The notes under the pieces are model-generated. The model was not told where the DNA came from. It saw only the letters and a list, made by a program, of their open reading frames with translations, and did not search any database. A program made the position numbers and the translations under genes. From the NCBI RefSeq assembly GCF_030936135.1, contig NC_082616.1, positions 12,211,001 through 12,275,000 of the forward strand: 64,000 bases of DNA, given 5' to 3'. Below, piece after piece: positions 1-10,790 of this stretch. How positions within the stretch are numbered: the first letter of the stretch is position 1; each line of letters starts with the position of its first letter. Source of the stretch: Gavia stellata. Taxonomy: Eukaryota; Chordata; Aves; Gaviiformes; Gaviidae.

Positions 1-2430
1 CAGAGAGAAGGATGTATTTTGTTCTAATTGCTGGTTAATGCTGGCTTGAAATAAGCAGCAGTAATTAAATAGCAAAAATAATGGTAACATCATTAATAGG
101 TTTAATTCTATCCCTCTATTTATGAGCACAAGGCACCCTGGTCTTCGTAATCCTAACTTTCACTCGCAACTGCATCCGTAAACCAAGCATTCCCAGAGCT
201 GCACCCCATCTCTTTTGCCTTCCAGCGCTCTAGCCAGCCCAAATCTCAAAAGGATCGGCACTTCTCTCTCTCCTGCTCTGCTGCAAACACGCCACCCTAA
301 CCCAGCAGAACAAGCTCCCGAGCGGCGACACAGGACGGTCAGGAAGGCGGAAAAAGTGCGTGCAGCAGGAGGAGTGTGCCGCACCGCTCCGCAACCCCTC
401 CACTATTTTCTCACCCCCTAAGAAACCCTCCTGGAGCTCGGGAGGCAGCAGGGTTCACAGCCCACTGGGAGAAGGATACCACGGATCACTGCGGGTCATC
501 ATGAACCCGTTGCCACTTAGGAAACCAGCACGCACAAGGGAGCTGGTTAGAGGTTAACAGCCCTAATAAACATCATTCTGCTATACCCTGAAGCTACTTC
601 TGAAAGCAGCAAGCTGCTAGTGTCCGAGACACTGACCTCAATGCAAAGATTTAAATGAAAACCGCGTTTTTTTCCACATACAGCATTCTAAGGGTTTTGT
701 TTGTAACTTCTTTCAGCTTTTTGCCCAGTAATAAGGGAATAAATACTTCAAAGAAATGGCACTTACGCAAGATTTACAGAAAACATAATTAATCTAACAG
801 AACCACGGCAAAAGCCAAAATGTATTTCAACTCAATCACAGTTCCTGATAAGGCCACTAGAATAAGTACAACTGTTTTCAAAAATAAAGCCTAACAGTGG
901 CTTCCGATCTCCAAGAAGAGATTTCTATCTGCTCTGTACTACAGTGCTTTTTTTTTTTAATGATGCAACAACATAGCCAATAGCAGCCCTCTAACTCTGG
1001 ATAATTAACACAGTAAATGAAGACATTTGTAGGAAGGACAGTAAGTGTTTCTAAAACATTGTTGTTTCTTGGACTTTCACTGTTCACGTCTACTTTGCAA
1101 TTTCTATGGGCCAGAGCCTTAACTGGTGTAACACAGTATAGCCCTTTTGAAGCGAAGACAGTGAAGATACACTGATTTACACACCCAAGTATCCGGAGGG
1201 AAAAACCCAATAGGTCAAAGAAATTGAATCACATTACTTCTCAAAAATTCTGTTACTTCATGTAAACATGCCCTGCTTTTTGCAAAGTATACATAATCTC
1301 TGGTTGCTTGATTTTCCCCAAGCCTTTTCAATTAGATCTTGAGTTTCTCTTCAGAGAAGTTAGGAGGAAATCCTTCCTTATTTTCCCAGGAAGAGTTCCT
1401 TTAAACTCTCGATAGCTACATATACACGTACAACAAAGGGCCGTGACAGTCATCAAAATGAGAACCCTTGAAATATCAATGGTGTTAGGGAAAAACCCAA
1501 AAGTTCTGGTATGCTCTTATTTGATCATGTTTATTCTCTGCAGAAACTGCCCAAGTATCTCTTTGAAGTGCTGGTATGGTGTAAGAGCATGTAATTGCTC
1601 CTCTTAATACCTGGGCTATGACTTGGCAAAATAAGACCAACATAGATTGTAACAGCAGTGCAGCACCCCAGATCCTGACCAATAAAACGGACTGCTCGAG
1701 AGATCAGATTAAACAACCAGAGCTGCAGTACAACAGGCAGAATATTTAAGAGCATGCAAACCGCCCTAAGTGAAGGGCAATAAGATACCTACGATTTTTT
1801 TTCTGATTTTTTCTTTGTTTTTTCCCTGTAAAATCAGGTAATGTTTACTCATCTTAAAGATAGATTGCGATGATAAAAACACATTAATAGCAGTGAGATA
1901 ATAAGCTAACAGGGGTGAAAAAGAGCATTACAAGGCTGTAAGTAACAGCTGGAGTTACTCAAGTGTATTAATCATTTGGAAAATTAAGCTTATTCACATA
2001 AATTCCCACACGATACAGATACATAAAGTTAGGTACGTCAGGACACCGAATGAATAGTAACAACAACTGCACCTCTCCTGCCACTTTCTGGCCTGTTTAT
2101 GCACTGGTGGGTAAGTTGAGGAATTGCCATCCAGAGCACTCCAATTTATCCTCCAGCGGACCACTGGATGAGTTCCTCCAAGAGCCATTTAAATGTTTAT
2201 TTAAGCGTACGGAACTTTGGATTCTGCCTTGCTAAAAAACAAGTATGTTACCTTAGAAGCACAACTAGAAATGCTCTTCACATGACAAAAATCGAGGCTG
2301 ACCACGCTTCCCAGGTGGAACAGCACTAACACTCACACTCCTACCCGAAACCGCACCGTTTTATTCCTCGCACCCACTGACAAAGCACACTTGCGATCGC
2401 CTTCTGGTTTTTACCGTTTGCTTTGTGCGG
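1..2430. other. Non-coding stretch, nothing recognised
   Basis: AT-moderate DNA with stops in all frames. The longest open frames are about 110 codons and resemble no protein family I know. If the CpG island to the right is the promoter of a leftward gene, this is probably its first intron, but that is inference. In particular, the roughly 140-codon NXT1 coding exon is not present on either strand here. Confidence 0.6.
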
Positions 2431-2439
2431 CCAACAGAT

Positions 2440-3140
2440 TTCTACGCGAGTCACGGCCTGCGGCACCCACGGGTGCCCCCTGAGCCCCGCAAGGAAATCG
2501 GACACCAAAGACGTTTTTCCCTGTGCTTGACAACAGTGCGAGTCTCCTCAGGCCGTAGCAGGCGGCCGCAGCTCCGAGCACCTGCGTGGAGCAGGCCGGC
2601 TGCCGCGCCCAGGGAGGCGGCAAGGCCGCCCCCTGCCCCCCTCCCGCGCGAGGCCTCGCCGCCGCCATGCCTGCTCCCGAGGCGTCGAGGCCCGGCCTGC
2701 GCCCCCGGGGCGGTGCTCACCCTCCCGCCGGGCAGGACGGCGGCGGCAGCCGGGCTTCCCCCGCGCCGGCCCCGGCGGTGCCTCCCCGCTGCCCGGCCCC
2801 GCCCGCCCTTACCCTGCCAGGCGGGGCGCCCCGCTCCCGCCTCAGCCGCGCTCCTCCCGCCCGGGCGCCGCCCCCGGGCGCAACCACCGCTTCTCTCCCC
2901 CCCCCCCCCCCCCCCCCAGCGGAATGGTACGGCCCAGGGAAAGCCCGCCTAGCAGGGCCCTGCTGCCTGAAAGCAACATGGCCGCCCCCACTTCACCACA
3001 TCAGCCGCCTGTCTTTCGCGGCCATCTTCAGTGAGGGAGGCGGCGGGCCAGCGGCGGGCAGCCATCTTGGGCGCGAGCAGGGGTCCCGCCGCGCTCCTTG
3101 AGGAGAGGCGCTGCTGGGCACGCTCTCCTGAGCAAACCCG
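2440..3140 (-). promoter_or_regulatory. CpG-island promoter with YY1-type sites, probably of a leftward gene (NXT1 candidate)
   Basis: A sharp GC- and CpG-rich island lies in AT-moderate surroundings. It carries three YY1-type elements: AACATGGCCGC at about 2975 on +, and the reverse forms GCGGCCATCTTC at about 3018 and GCAGCCATCTTGG at about 3058. The last two read AAGATGGC on the minus strand. Minus-strand splice donors AGG|GTAAGG (GT at 2812-2811) and AGG|GTGAGC (GT at 2720-2719) lie downstream of them, as expected for a short first exon transcribed leftward. In mammals the gene next to CD93 on this side, facing away from it, is NXT1, which has a non-coding first exon. Its identity here is inference from synteny. 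A bidirectional promoter or a lncRNA is also possible. Confidence 0.5.
2897..2917. repeat. Homopolymer C21 in CpG island
   Basis: Twenty-one consecutive C residues lie inside the CpG island, just upstream (in + coordinates) of the YY1 sites. This can form a G-quadruplex or i-motif and is prone to length error in sequencing and assembly. Confidence 0.95.
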
Positions 3141-6100
3141 CAAACTTCCTCAAAATTGCAGGCAGGGCTCAGTTTTACCCCCTTACTTGCAGATCCTCCC
3201 CCAAGGCTATTATTTTCTCTCAAGTAACTGCACCGTCGCCCCCTGCAAGCAGAGGCCCACGGTCAGGAATAGCGCAGGGTGCCAGGCCTTGCTTGTGCCT
3301 GTCCACAGATTTATTTTGTGGAGGGTACCCACCTCAGGCCGAAGAATAATCAGACCTCTGTGCAAGGTGCGGGACAAGGGCTTTTCCCGTGAGGAGGCGA
3401 GCCAGCTTCGCTCCAGTCTCACAGCAGATCCGGCCCCAGGCTTGAAAACCAGTTCAGGCTGGCTGCCCGGGCCGGGACCACCCCTCTACCCCTCCAGGCC
3501 TGACTACAGTAAAATCAGCAAGTTCTGTGGGGACTTTGTTTTTCCAACGAGCCATCCATCCTCACTAAAAAGAGTTGATTGAAAAAAATCCATCCATTTT
3601 CTTCGCTTCTGCGTAGCTGCCTCCACAAAACTGAAAGAAACTCCAATCAAGTCAAAACAATTGGTTTTCACATTTGCAAAGCACGGTGTTTCAGTATTTA
3701 ATCAAGTTAAATTGCTCATGTTGCCAATGGCTTTCTACACTGGGTTTGTTCTTCAGGCGCATTAAAAGTCTTGACTTATCTTATAGCCCAGTTTGCTCTG
3801 CCAGCTAGATCCACCTCACCATCTCCCCATATGGATACTGGCCGATTATTGCCAGTGTTAAGAGAGAGGTTTATAGGAACTAACTTAAGGGCCTGAATTT
3901 TGGTGGGGTAAATCTGGGCTTAGGAGAAGCATAAATGGGGTCTCAGATTCCCAGAACCACTGTTCCTGTGGGACAAGCTGCTTTTTCTTCACCGGTGACC
4001 CTGTATTGCTGTCATTTATCATGTGAAATGATTTTAAACAGCTGACGGATGGGACAAGTCACTCTGTGGGCTGCCAAGTATTTAAGCACACAAATCTTGT
4101 TTCCGAGACAAATGACAGATAAGTAAAAAAATGCTTCCAAGGGGGAATTTAAGTGCAGGTTTTAATCTTCAAATTTTAACAGCTTGTAAATTATTGGATT
4201 ATGATTGTAATTTCTTGAGGTAATGTAAAATAAATTCCTCCATTAAAAAAAAAAACAGGAAGAGGCAAACACCCCTGAAGGTTATTATGCTGTTTACCTT
4301 TCTTTTCTATACTTCTGTCACACAAATTTGACCCTAGATCCTACAATTATCAGGCTGCTGGCCAGATATTAGAAAATGTTCACACATTTATGTGAAATCA
4401 AGAATACCAGAGGAAAGACAGAATAAAAATATTTAGAATAAAAATGAGTGCAAATTCAACTTGCTTAGACTCATACAGGTCAAGAGGCAAATCTAGCCTG
4501 ACAGATAACTCCCACCGAGGAGTGCATGCTTCCACCATGAATTTGGTTTTCAACCCTGATTATTTTGTTTGTATTCGGGGAATGTTTCTATTGTCAAGAC
4601 ACAGCTCTAGGAGTGGAGAGAATGAGCAGCAATATGAGTGATCCATGCTAAAATGTCAGGATAATATTCCTGTATCTTAGCACAAGGGAATGGTGTTTGC
4701 TTTTACTTTATCAGAAACCTGGTCTGCTCAGCAGTTCTTACCCAGAGGAGTTGGGTGAGAAGATGAAGTGCAGGCTCCTGTCCAATTTAGTCTTGCTTTC
4801 ATAAGGCTTGAGTGAATTGCTGCAGAAGTTGGCAGGGCTGTGCGCTGGGTTGTATCAGCATGTCAATCTTTGCGGAGCTGCCCAGGAGGGATTCTCCCAA
4901 TGCTCCTTCGGCACGCAGGTGGCTGCGTGACTCCAGAATGGATTTCACACTACCCTCTGCCACCAGTCTTATTTCTCAGGAGATGAACTTGATTCTCCAA
5001 ATGCCCCGGGTGCTCAGATGCACTTCAGGGGTGAATGCTATCCCGTGGCTTCCTACAGCAGATGATTGAACCCTGTCTCCCTCATCCCTGATGAGTGTCC
5101 CGATTGCTGGGTGGGAAGAGGGGATGATTCTCTCTGAATCATTAGTTCTTTCCCGCAGTTTCAACAGGAGGGGTGAAACAGTTGGGAGGTGGCCCAGAGG
5201 TGTCTGAATCCTCTCAGGCTGAGGAAGATGCTGAACCCTTGTGCCCCACGTGTAAGGCAAGCACTCCAAGATGCAGGGCTGTTGTAATAAAACAGGACGC
5301 AACAACCCATTTTGCCCTTTAAGCCAAAACACAGCAAAGAACTGCAGTCTAGGAACCCAGATTTTATCAGAGTATTTCCTTCATCCGTGAGGGAAGGCTT
5401 TTATTGTGGTGACTGAGACCAGGAAAAGGGGAGAAGTTAGGGAGCATTTCTGCCAGCTAGGTCACTCCGCTGCAAATACAAGTTCTGCTCCTGCAGCAAC
5501 AAACTGTCAGAAAGTTGCAGACGCTTGCCCAAGGTCAGCCAGGACATCTGCAGCAAAGCAAGGAATGGAAACATAGTCCTCAAATCCCAGGCTGATTGCT
5601 GGGCTGCCCCTTCCTCTCTGGAGCACAGCAGGTAGCTCCCCATACACAGCATCACCTGGTTGGCATTAGGGCATTTGAGATTTTGGCTCTGCCCAGTTAC
5701 ATTGCAGATGGGTGAAGTCGGGGTACATTTTTAGAGGCCGCAAACCTTTCTCTGGCAATGGAAGGCAAAACCTCATCGCGCCTATCCCCTGGACGGCCAT
5801 CCTTTCCTTGCGGCTCCGCCAGAGGATGCTGCAGACTTTGGAAAGCGCAGCCCAGACTGCAACCCAGCTCATCCTTTCCAGCATCCAGAGATCTGTGTCC
5901 AGTTGCTCACTGACATAGCCTCGGCCTCCTCGCAATGCAAGATAAAACAATTTTAACGCGCTTGCAATCAGAGAAACTAACCCTACAGCTTTCCTCGGGA
6001 TCACCACCAGCTCCCACTGACCTTTCCCCGCTGGCTGATGGGCTCCATCCTGCCAGCAGCACCCCGGTGCGCTGGTGGCATTGCCAGATTTGCAGGCAGG

Positions 6101-6940
6101 GAGTGCCTGCGAGACCTGTGAAGGGTATCTTTACATGACAGCCTTGCAGCAGGAGCCCAGTATGTGCCAGGCTGCCCCTTTGCCAGGGAGAAAGGGAAGA
6201 GACAGGTTAAATGGAGTGAAAATATTCTAGGAAGGATAGAAAGAGGCTGATTTGAATAGTTTCCCTTGGTGGACAAATTCATCCCCTGTGCTGTTCAGCT
6301 GACCATTACATCAGGAAGAATCTAAGCACATGTCTGCAAAGCCTTTGAGGAGCAGAGGGTTTCAAAACGTGTTTTTCCCAAGTTTGGAGCTGATGAAACT
6401 GAAGCTGTCCTGAACAGGAGCCAAGCCACGACTCAGCAAACGTTAGCGTTGTCCCCAAAACAGAGACAGAGCTTTCAGCATAGTCTAAAAATGCAGATTC
6501 CAGACAAAATCCTAATGAAAAACAAACAGCAGGCTCTTGGTCTATATGTCAATGGAGCATACCGGTTAGCCTCTAATGCTATTCTGCATAATACATTTTG
6601 GCATATGATTTTGCTACAAATCAAACGTACCATATATTCTCCCCCTTGTGCTGCTTATATGTCAAGTCTCAAGAAGCAGGAATTGTATATATTCTGGCAA
6701 AAAAATTCCAAGATCTTTGTGTCACTTGAAAAACACATAAATTGATAAAAGTTCTTATGCATTTTTTTGTCTTAAAAAGGAGATATTACAGTATTAAAGA
6801 GAAGTAAAATTTAATTGTCAACAGGGTGCAGTTTGTTTCACTGGAGAGAGAGACTGGCCACTGAAGCGAACCAAAAGGAAACAGTGGCTTCTTCATCGCC
6901 AGATGATTTCAAGCACCCTTCCAGAGGGAAAGCTTTAGAT
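3141..6940. other. Intergenic, no gene recognised
   Basis: Stops occur in every frame, with no domain-like translation, splice-ordered exon series or RNA gene that I can recognise. It contains an A12 run near 4244 and one copy of a short dispersed repeat (5647-5676, listed separately). Confidence 0.6.
5647..5676 (+). repeat. Short dispersed repeat, copy 1
   Basis: Thirty bases starting CAGCATCACCTG and ending TTAGGGCATTT match 7646-7675 with only two differences (G/A after CACCTG and T/C near the end). The flanks do not align. Same orientation as the second copy. The family is not recognised; it may be the conserved core of an old interspersed repeat. Confidence 0.6.
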
Positions 6941-6944
6941 AGCC

Positions 6945-7050
6945 ACAACTACACTCAGTAACTGGGTAACATTGTATGGTTGGTGGTAAATGAGATCAGA
7001 CTAGATAGACTAACAGCCCCTCCTGGCTTTAAAAATATATGAATGTATAA
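6945..7050 (+). mobile_element. CR1 LINE 3'-end fragment (old)
   Basis: The order AACTGGGTAACATTGTATGG, then GAGATCAGACTAGATAGACT, then CTCCTGGCTTTAAAAATATA, then TGAATG matches the 3' untranslated end of old sauropsid CR1 elements (AACTGGGTGAAATTCTATGG, GTCAGACTAGATGA, CTTCTGGCCTTAAAATCTATGAAT). It ends in the degenerate ATGAATG microsatellite typical of CR1. No reverse transcriptase coding remains. Family consensus is from memory; RepeatMasker would settle the subfamily. Confidence 0.65.
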
Positions 7051-7645
7051 ATTACGTAGATTGTGTAAGATCTATGATGTTCTCCAAGCCTATGGTAGAT
7101 GAGTCAGTTCAACTGGGTGGTTAAAATCGCGATCCCTTCCTACCTGAGGCTTGGCTCCACCACAAGAACTTGGGGCTCTACAAAGCCTGTGACCTTAACA
7201 TCTGCCTTCGTCTGGTACCAAGATGATGAATAATAATTTGCTAAGTTGTCACTTGGAAAACATAACAGTGTTTGTCACTTTTCTGATATTGGACTACCAG
7301 GTAGTTTAGAGCATGTTCCTGCTATGGGGCTTGCTTTAACCAATGCAGTAACCAATTTTGGAGGGTGCTGCATAGGAAGGAAAAAAGCCTGCCAAACAAT
7401 CCCTGTTTTTGTGCAGCGGTTGTGAAGAGAGCTCTGGTATGCTGGAGTGGTAGGAAAAGCTCTTTTCACCACTTCTTGTTCCCTTGTGCTATTGAGCCAA
7501 CGGTTTTGACATTAACTTCACATTACTGATGTGGGGACACATCCAAAGCCTATAAAAGTCCCTGGAAGGGCTCCCACCAAGATCAGGGGCTCTGGGCAAG
7601 ACCCTTGTTTGAGAAGGTCTCTCAGAAATTAACTTGGAGCCAGGT

Positions 7646-7675
7646 CAGCATCACCTGATTGGCATTAGGGCATCT
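7646..7675 (+). repeat. Short dispersed repeat, copy 2
   Basis: Direct-orientation partner of 5647-5676, two mismatches in thirty, about 2 kb away. The identity stops abruptly at both ends, so this is either a tiny segmental copy or two survivors of one repeat family. Confidence 0.6.
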
Positions 7676-7679
7676 GCTC

Positions 7680-10600
7680 TCACCTGTAAGTTATTGATGC
7701 AGAACAGCACTTTTCCCATCTAATTTTTCTTTATAGCTCATTCCTGCATTTAGGCATTTGCAATAGGATATATTCCCACAGCTTCGGGGGGGACTGCTTT
7801 TGAGGTAATTCACTCCAGTCCTGACACCAGACTCTTGACAAGTGGCCTGTTAGGTCAACGGAAAGCCTAATGTAAGAGGTGCATCAGCAGATGGTTTCCC
7901 TTTGTTACCAAATAAATCCCCCGCACAGCTTGTTCATTACATGCCCTTGTTTATTACACATATTTAAGCCCTTGGCACATTGTAAACTTCTGTTTCTCCC
8001 TGTACCTTCCAGAGAAGCAAAATATTTTAACCCATGCTAAACTATATGTATCAAAACCAGCAGTTGCCTTTGGAAGAGTATGATTTTCTGTAATGTTCCA
8101 GGAAATACTGAAGGTCTGATGCAGCTCTGGAGAGCTCAGGCAAGCTCTCCCTCTGCATGCAAACCTTTCTTTAACTCTGTAACTCTTCACATTTCCAGTC
8201 AAGCCCATATTCAAATAGTTTGCTGAGTCTGGGGCTTTGTGAAAGATTATAAAAATCTTGTTTCTCTGTCAAGAATCTAGAAAGCAGGTGGATGCTGTTC
8301 AGTCTCTGGCTAACAGACACTGCTGATATCTGTAGGATACTAGTGCTTTCTCCACTTGGAAACTGAATGCCTCCTGTTTAGTTACAGGCACTTAAAAAAA
8401 AAAGCGTGTTTTTTCCTCTCCTACCATAAGGCCAAATGGATTGCAGAGGATCACAGAGAATAAATTAGTATTAGCACCTTGCTTCCAGCCAAAAAAATAA
8501 AGCAAAAAACCCAAAGTTATTTTTAATGGCAAGAAAATAGCAATTGCTTGCCAGATTTACAGTCCCAGCCTTTGCTAATGTTATCATCTTTATTTTGACC
8601 AAGACTTCTATTAAAATAGCTGCTGATTTGATGAGGGTGATGCCAGACAAACTCCACCTGATACTAGCTGTCAACTGACGAGAATTTTAAAGAAGTCCAA
8701 ATACACTGGTCTAGAGCTCTTTTGCAATGACTAGCTGTATCTTCCTTTGATCCCCAGAAAGTGGCCTTGCTTTGCAAGACCCCAAACTCACTGAAATCGG
8801 TGCAGAAACCCTCCTGTGAAGCCCAGTCAAGCAGCAAAGCATCCCTGGTGCCTGCAGACTACATCTGGCATCGAAATCCCCGCTGCACGCCAACGTGGAT
8901 CCCTAAAAGCTTGGCTGCTGCCTGGGACCAGCCGATTGCAGGGCAAGCCAAGACCCAGGTGCATTCCTGCAGCTCTTCCTCAACCAAGATTTTTCTACTG
9001 CAAAAAAACCCCAACCCACAACTGTACTTCTTCCCTTGCCTCTGACCATAATTCAGTATTGTAGTGATAATGCAGACATTAATTTGGCCAAGGACTCGAT
9101 TCATGTTCCCACACCCATCTCAGCCCTGGCATGAGCCAGCCCACAGTGCTTCATGTACAGCAGATGGGAACACATCCAAACGAACAGACTCACCCCCTGG
9201 GAAGGGCCTGCCCCCTCCATATCATCTTAGAGATGCCCCTTGACTTTTAGACACATGAATTAGCTTATACTTTTTTTTAAATATGTACACATCCCCTGTC
9301 TTCACAGTGATAATACATTTTTCCTCCACAGTGATTATTTTCCTTAGCGATGGGCTCTCATCATGATCTGAGAATCCAAATTATTTGGAAAAAGATGAGA
9401 ACTTAGGTTTGCATCTGGTCGCCCTCTCTGGAGGGGTGGAACCGGTGTCCTGGACCTGATTGTCTTCAGGGAGCTATGATCTGGCTCTGAACTTTTTGCT
9501 GTGGGCGTATTCGTACCTCCAACTGCTATTGCTTGTTCCCTGCCTGCGATGAGAAAATGCCCTTTTTCTCACCAGATTGGGTGTGGCATCTTCGCCTGCG
9601 ATGAGTAAACATGCAAAAGGCCTGGAGAAATAAACACCTGGCAAAATATTTCTGGAAATTTCAGGATTAGTCATTCTCTGTGTGTTTGTAAAGGTCGGAC
9701 CCCAGCTGCGCAGCTTGGGGAGCATTCCTGGAGACTGCATCTGTAGTCAACAGGCTTTATACATTAACATAGCCTTGGTTTTCCAGCATGGATGCTGGTT
9801 TAAAGATATCCTTTTCCTACATCAGTTGGTAGTAGCTTTAGGGAGCAAACCTTCACAAGACAACCAGGGTGTCTTGGTTAGAGCTGATGGACTGACACTG
9901 TTGGTCAGAGCACATTTGCATTAATTTACATGCATGTAAATTGCTCAACTGTTGAATCTCTGCGAGGAGGTGAGGATGGATCGAAGGTAGAGCTACATGA
10001 AAATATATATATCCAAGTATATCTGCAAGGCATTTTTCAGTCCAAAAACAAAGCACGTGCTCAAGGACTTGCCAAGGTGCAGCAGGTACGATCTTTTAAC
10101 TACTGAATGCATCTGAAATGTCATCATCCGAGGGTTGCTCTGGGTTTCGAGCAGCTCCCTCCAAAGCAGGTGGCAACCCTTCCGTGGTGGGTGTCCAAAA
10201 TACTGTGTGGGAAGCGGTCATTACCATGCGAGTGGACAATCTCTGGTCATAACTACCAGGTCCTGCAGCACCACATTCTTCCTTTGGCCAGAAATCTGTG
10301 TTAAAGTCAGCACAAGTAGCCACATGCAGAGCTCTGGGATTTCATCCAAGAAACCAGATACTTCTACTTTGAAATACAAATAAACAAGTAAGCACACTGC
10401 AGGCGGGGAGAGAAGATACAGCACAGAGGAGACACACCAAGAAAAGGAGATGCTACAGCAGAGAAGGAGAAGTTGAGGGCAAGACATTTCAGCTGGTACA
10501 CTGGAAGGAAAGCCACCCTGTCAAAACCTTCAGCAGTGATCCACATCTTCCCCCCCAGCTCTGGGAGCCCTGCTGCTGGCCACTGAGCTCCAGCCACTTC
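7680..10600. other. Intergenic, no gene recognised
   Basis: No coding sequence or RNA gene recognised. It holds a small perfect stem (8129-8150, 8-bp arms), a 12-bp direct repeat GCCTGCGATGAG near 9542 and 9593, and the POU-type motif cluster listed at 9914-9942. Confidence 0.6.
9914..9942. promoter_or_regulatory. POU/octamer motif cluster with 20-bp perfect palindrome
   Basis: A perfect octamer in reverse orientation (ATTTGCAT, 9914-9921) abuts a 20-bp perfect palindrome (arms AATTTACATG / CATGTAAATT, 9923-9942). The palindrome contains one ATTTACAT and one ATGTAAAT, each an octamer with one substitution. Three POU-type half-sites in 29 bp suggest a composite site for POU factors, but binding is inference from motif alone. 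Confidence 0.4.
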
Positions 10601-10604
10601 TACA

Positions 10605-10790
10605 GATCACCTCCAGGACAAAGTCTCTTTTTTTTTTAACCATGAGGATGGTCAACCGCTGGAGCAGGCTACCCAGAGAGGCTGTGCAGTCTCCATCCTT
10701 GGAGATATTCAAAAGCCATCTGGACATGGTGCTGTCACCCAGCTCTGGGTGACCCTGCTTGAGCAGGGGTTGGAGTTGGTTCAGGGAATG
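10605..10790 (+). mobile_element. CR1 LINE 3'-region fragment
   Basis: The block contains ATGAGGATGGTCAACCGCTG, then GAGCAGGCTACCCAGAGAGG, CTGTGCAGTCTCC, TTGGAGATATTCAAAA, CCATCTGGACATGGTGCTGT, GGGTGACCCTGCTTGAGCAG and GGGGTTGGA. This is the end-of-ORF2 and 3'UTR region of avian CR1 in sense orientation. It is truncated at both ends and lacks the terminal ATTCTATGA repeats. An A/T-rich slip (T10) sits at its left side. Similarity is to the family consensus as I know it. Confidence 0.85.

Noticed and set aside
1-2430. NXT1 coding exon
   Set aside because: Checked because of synteny; no frame on either strand resembles the expected single coding exon of about 140 residues.
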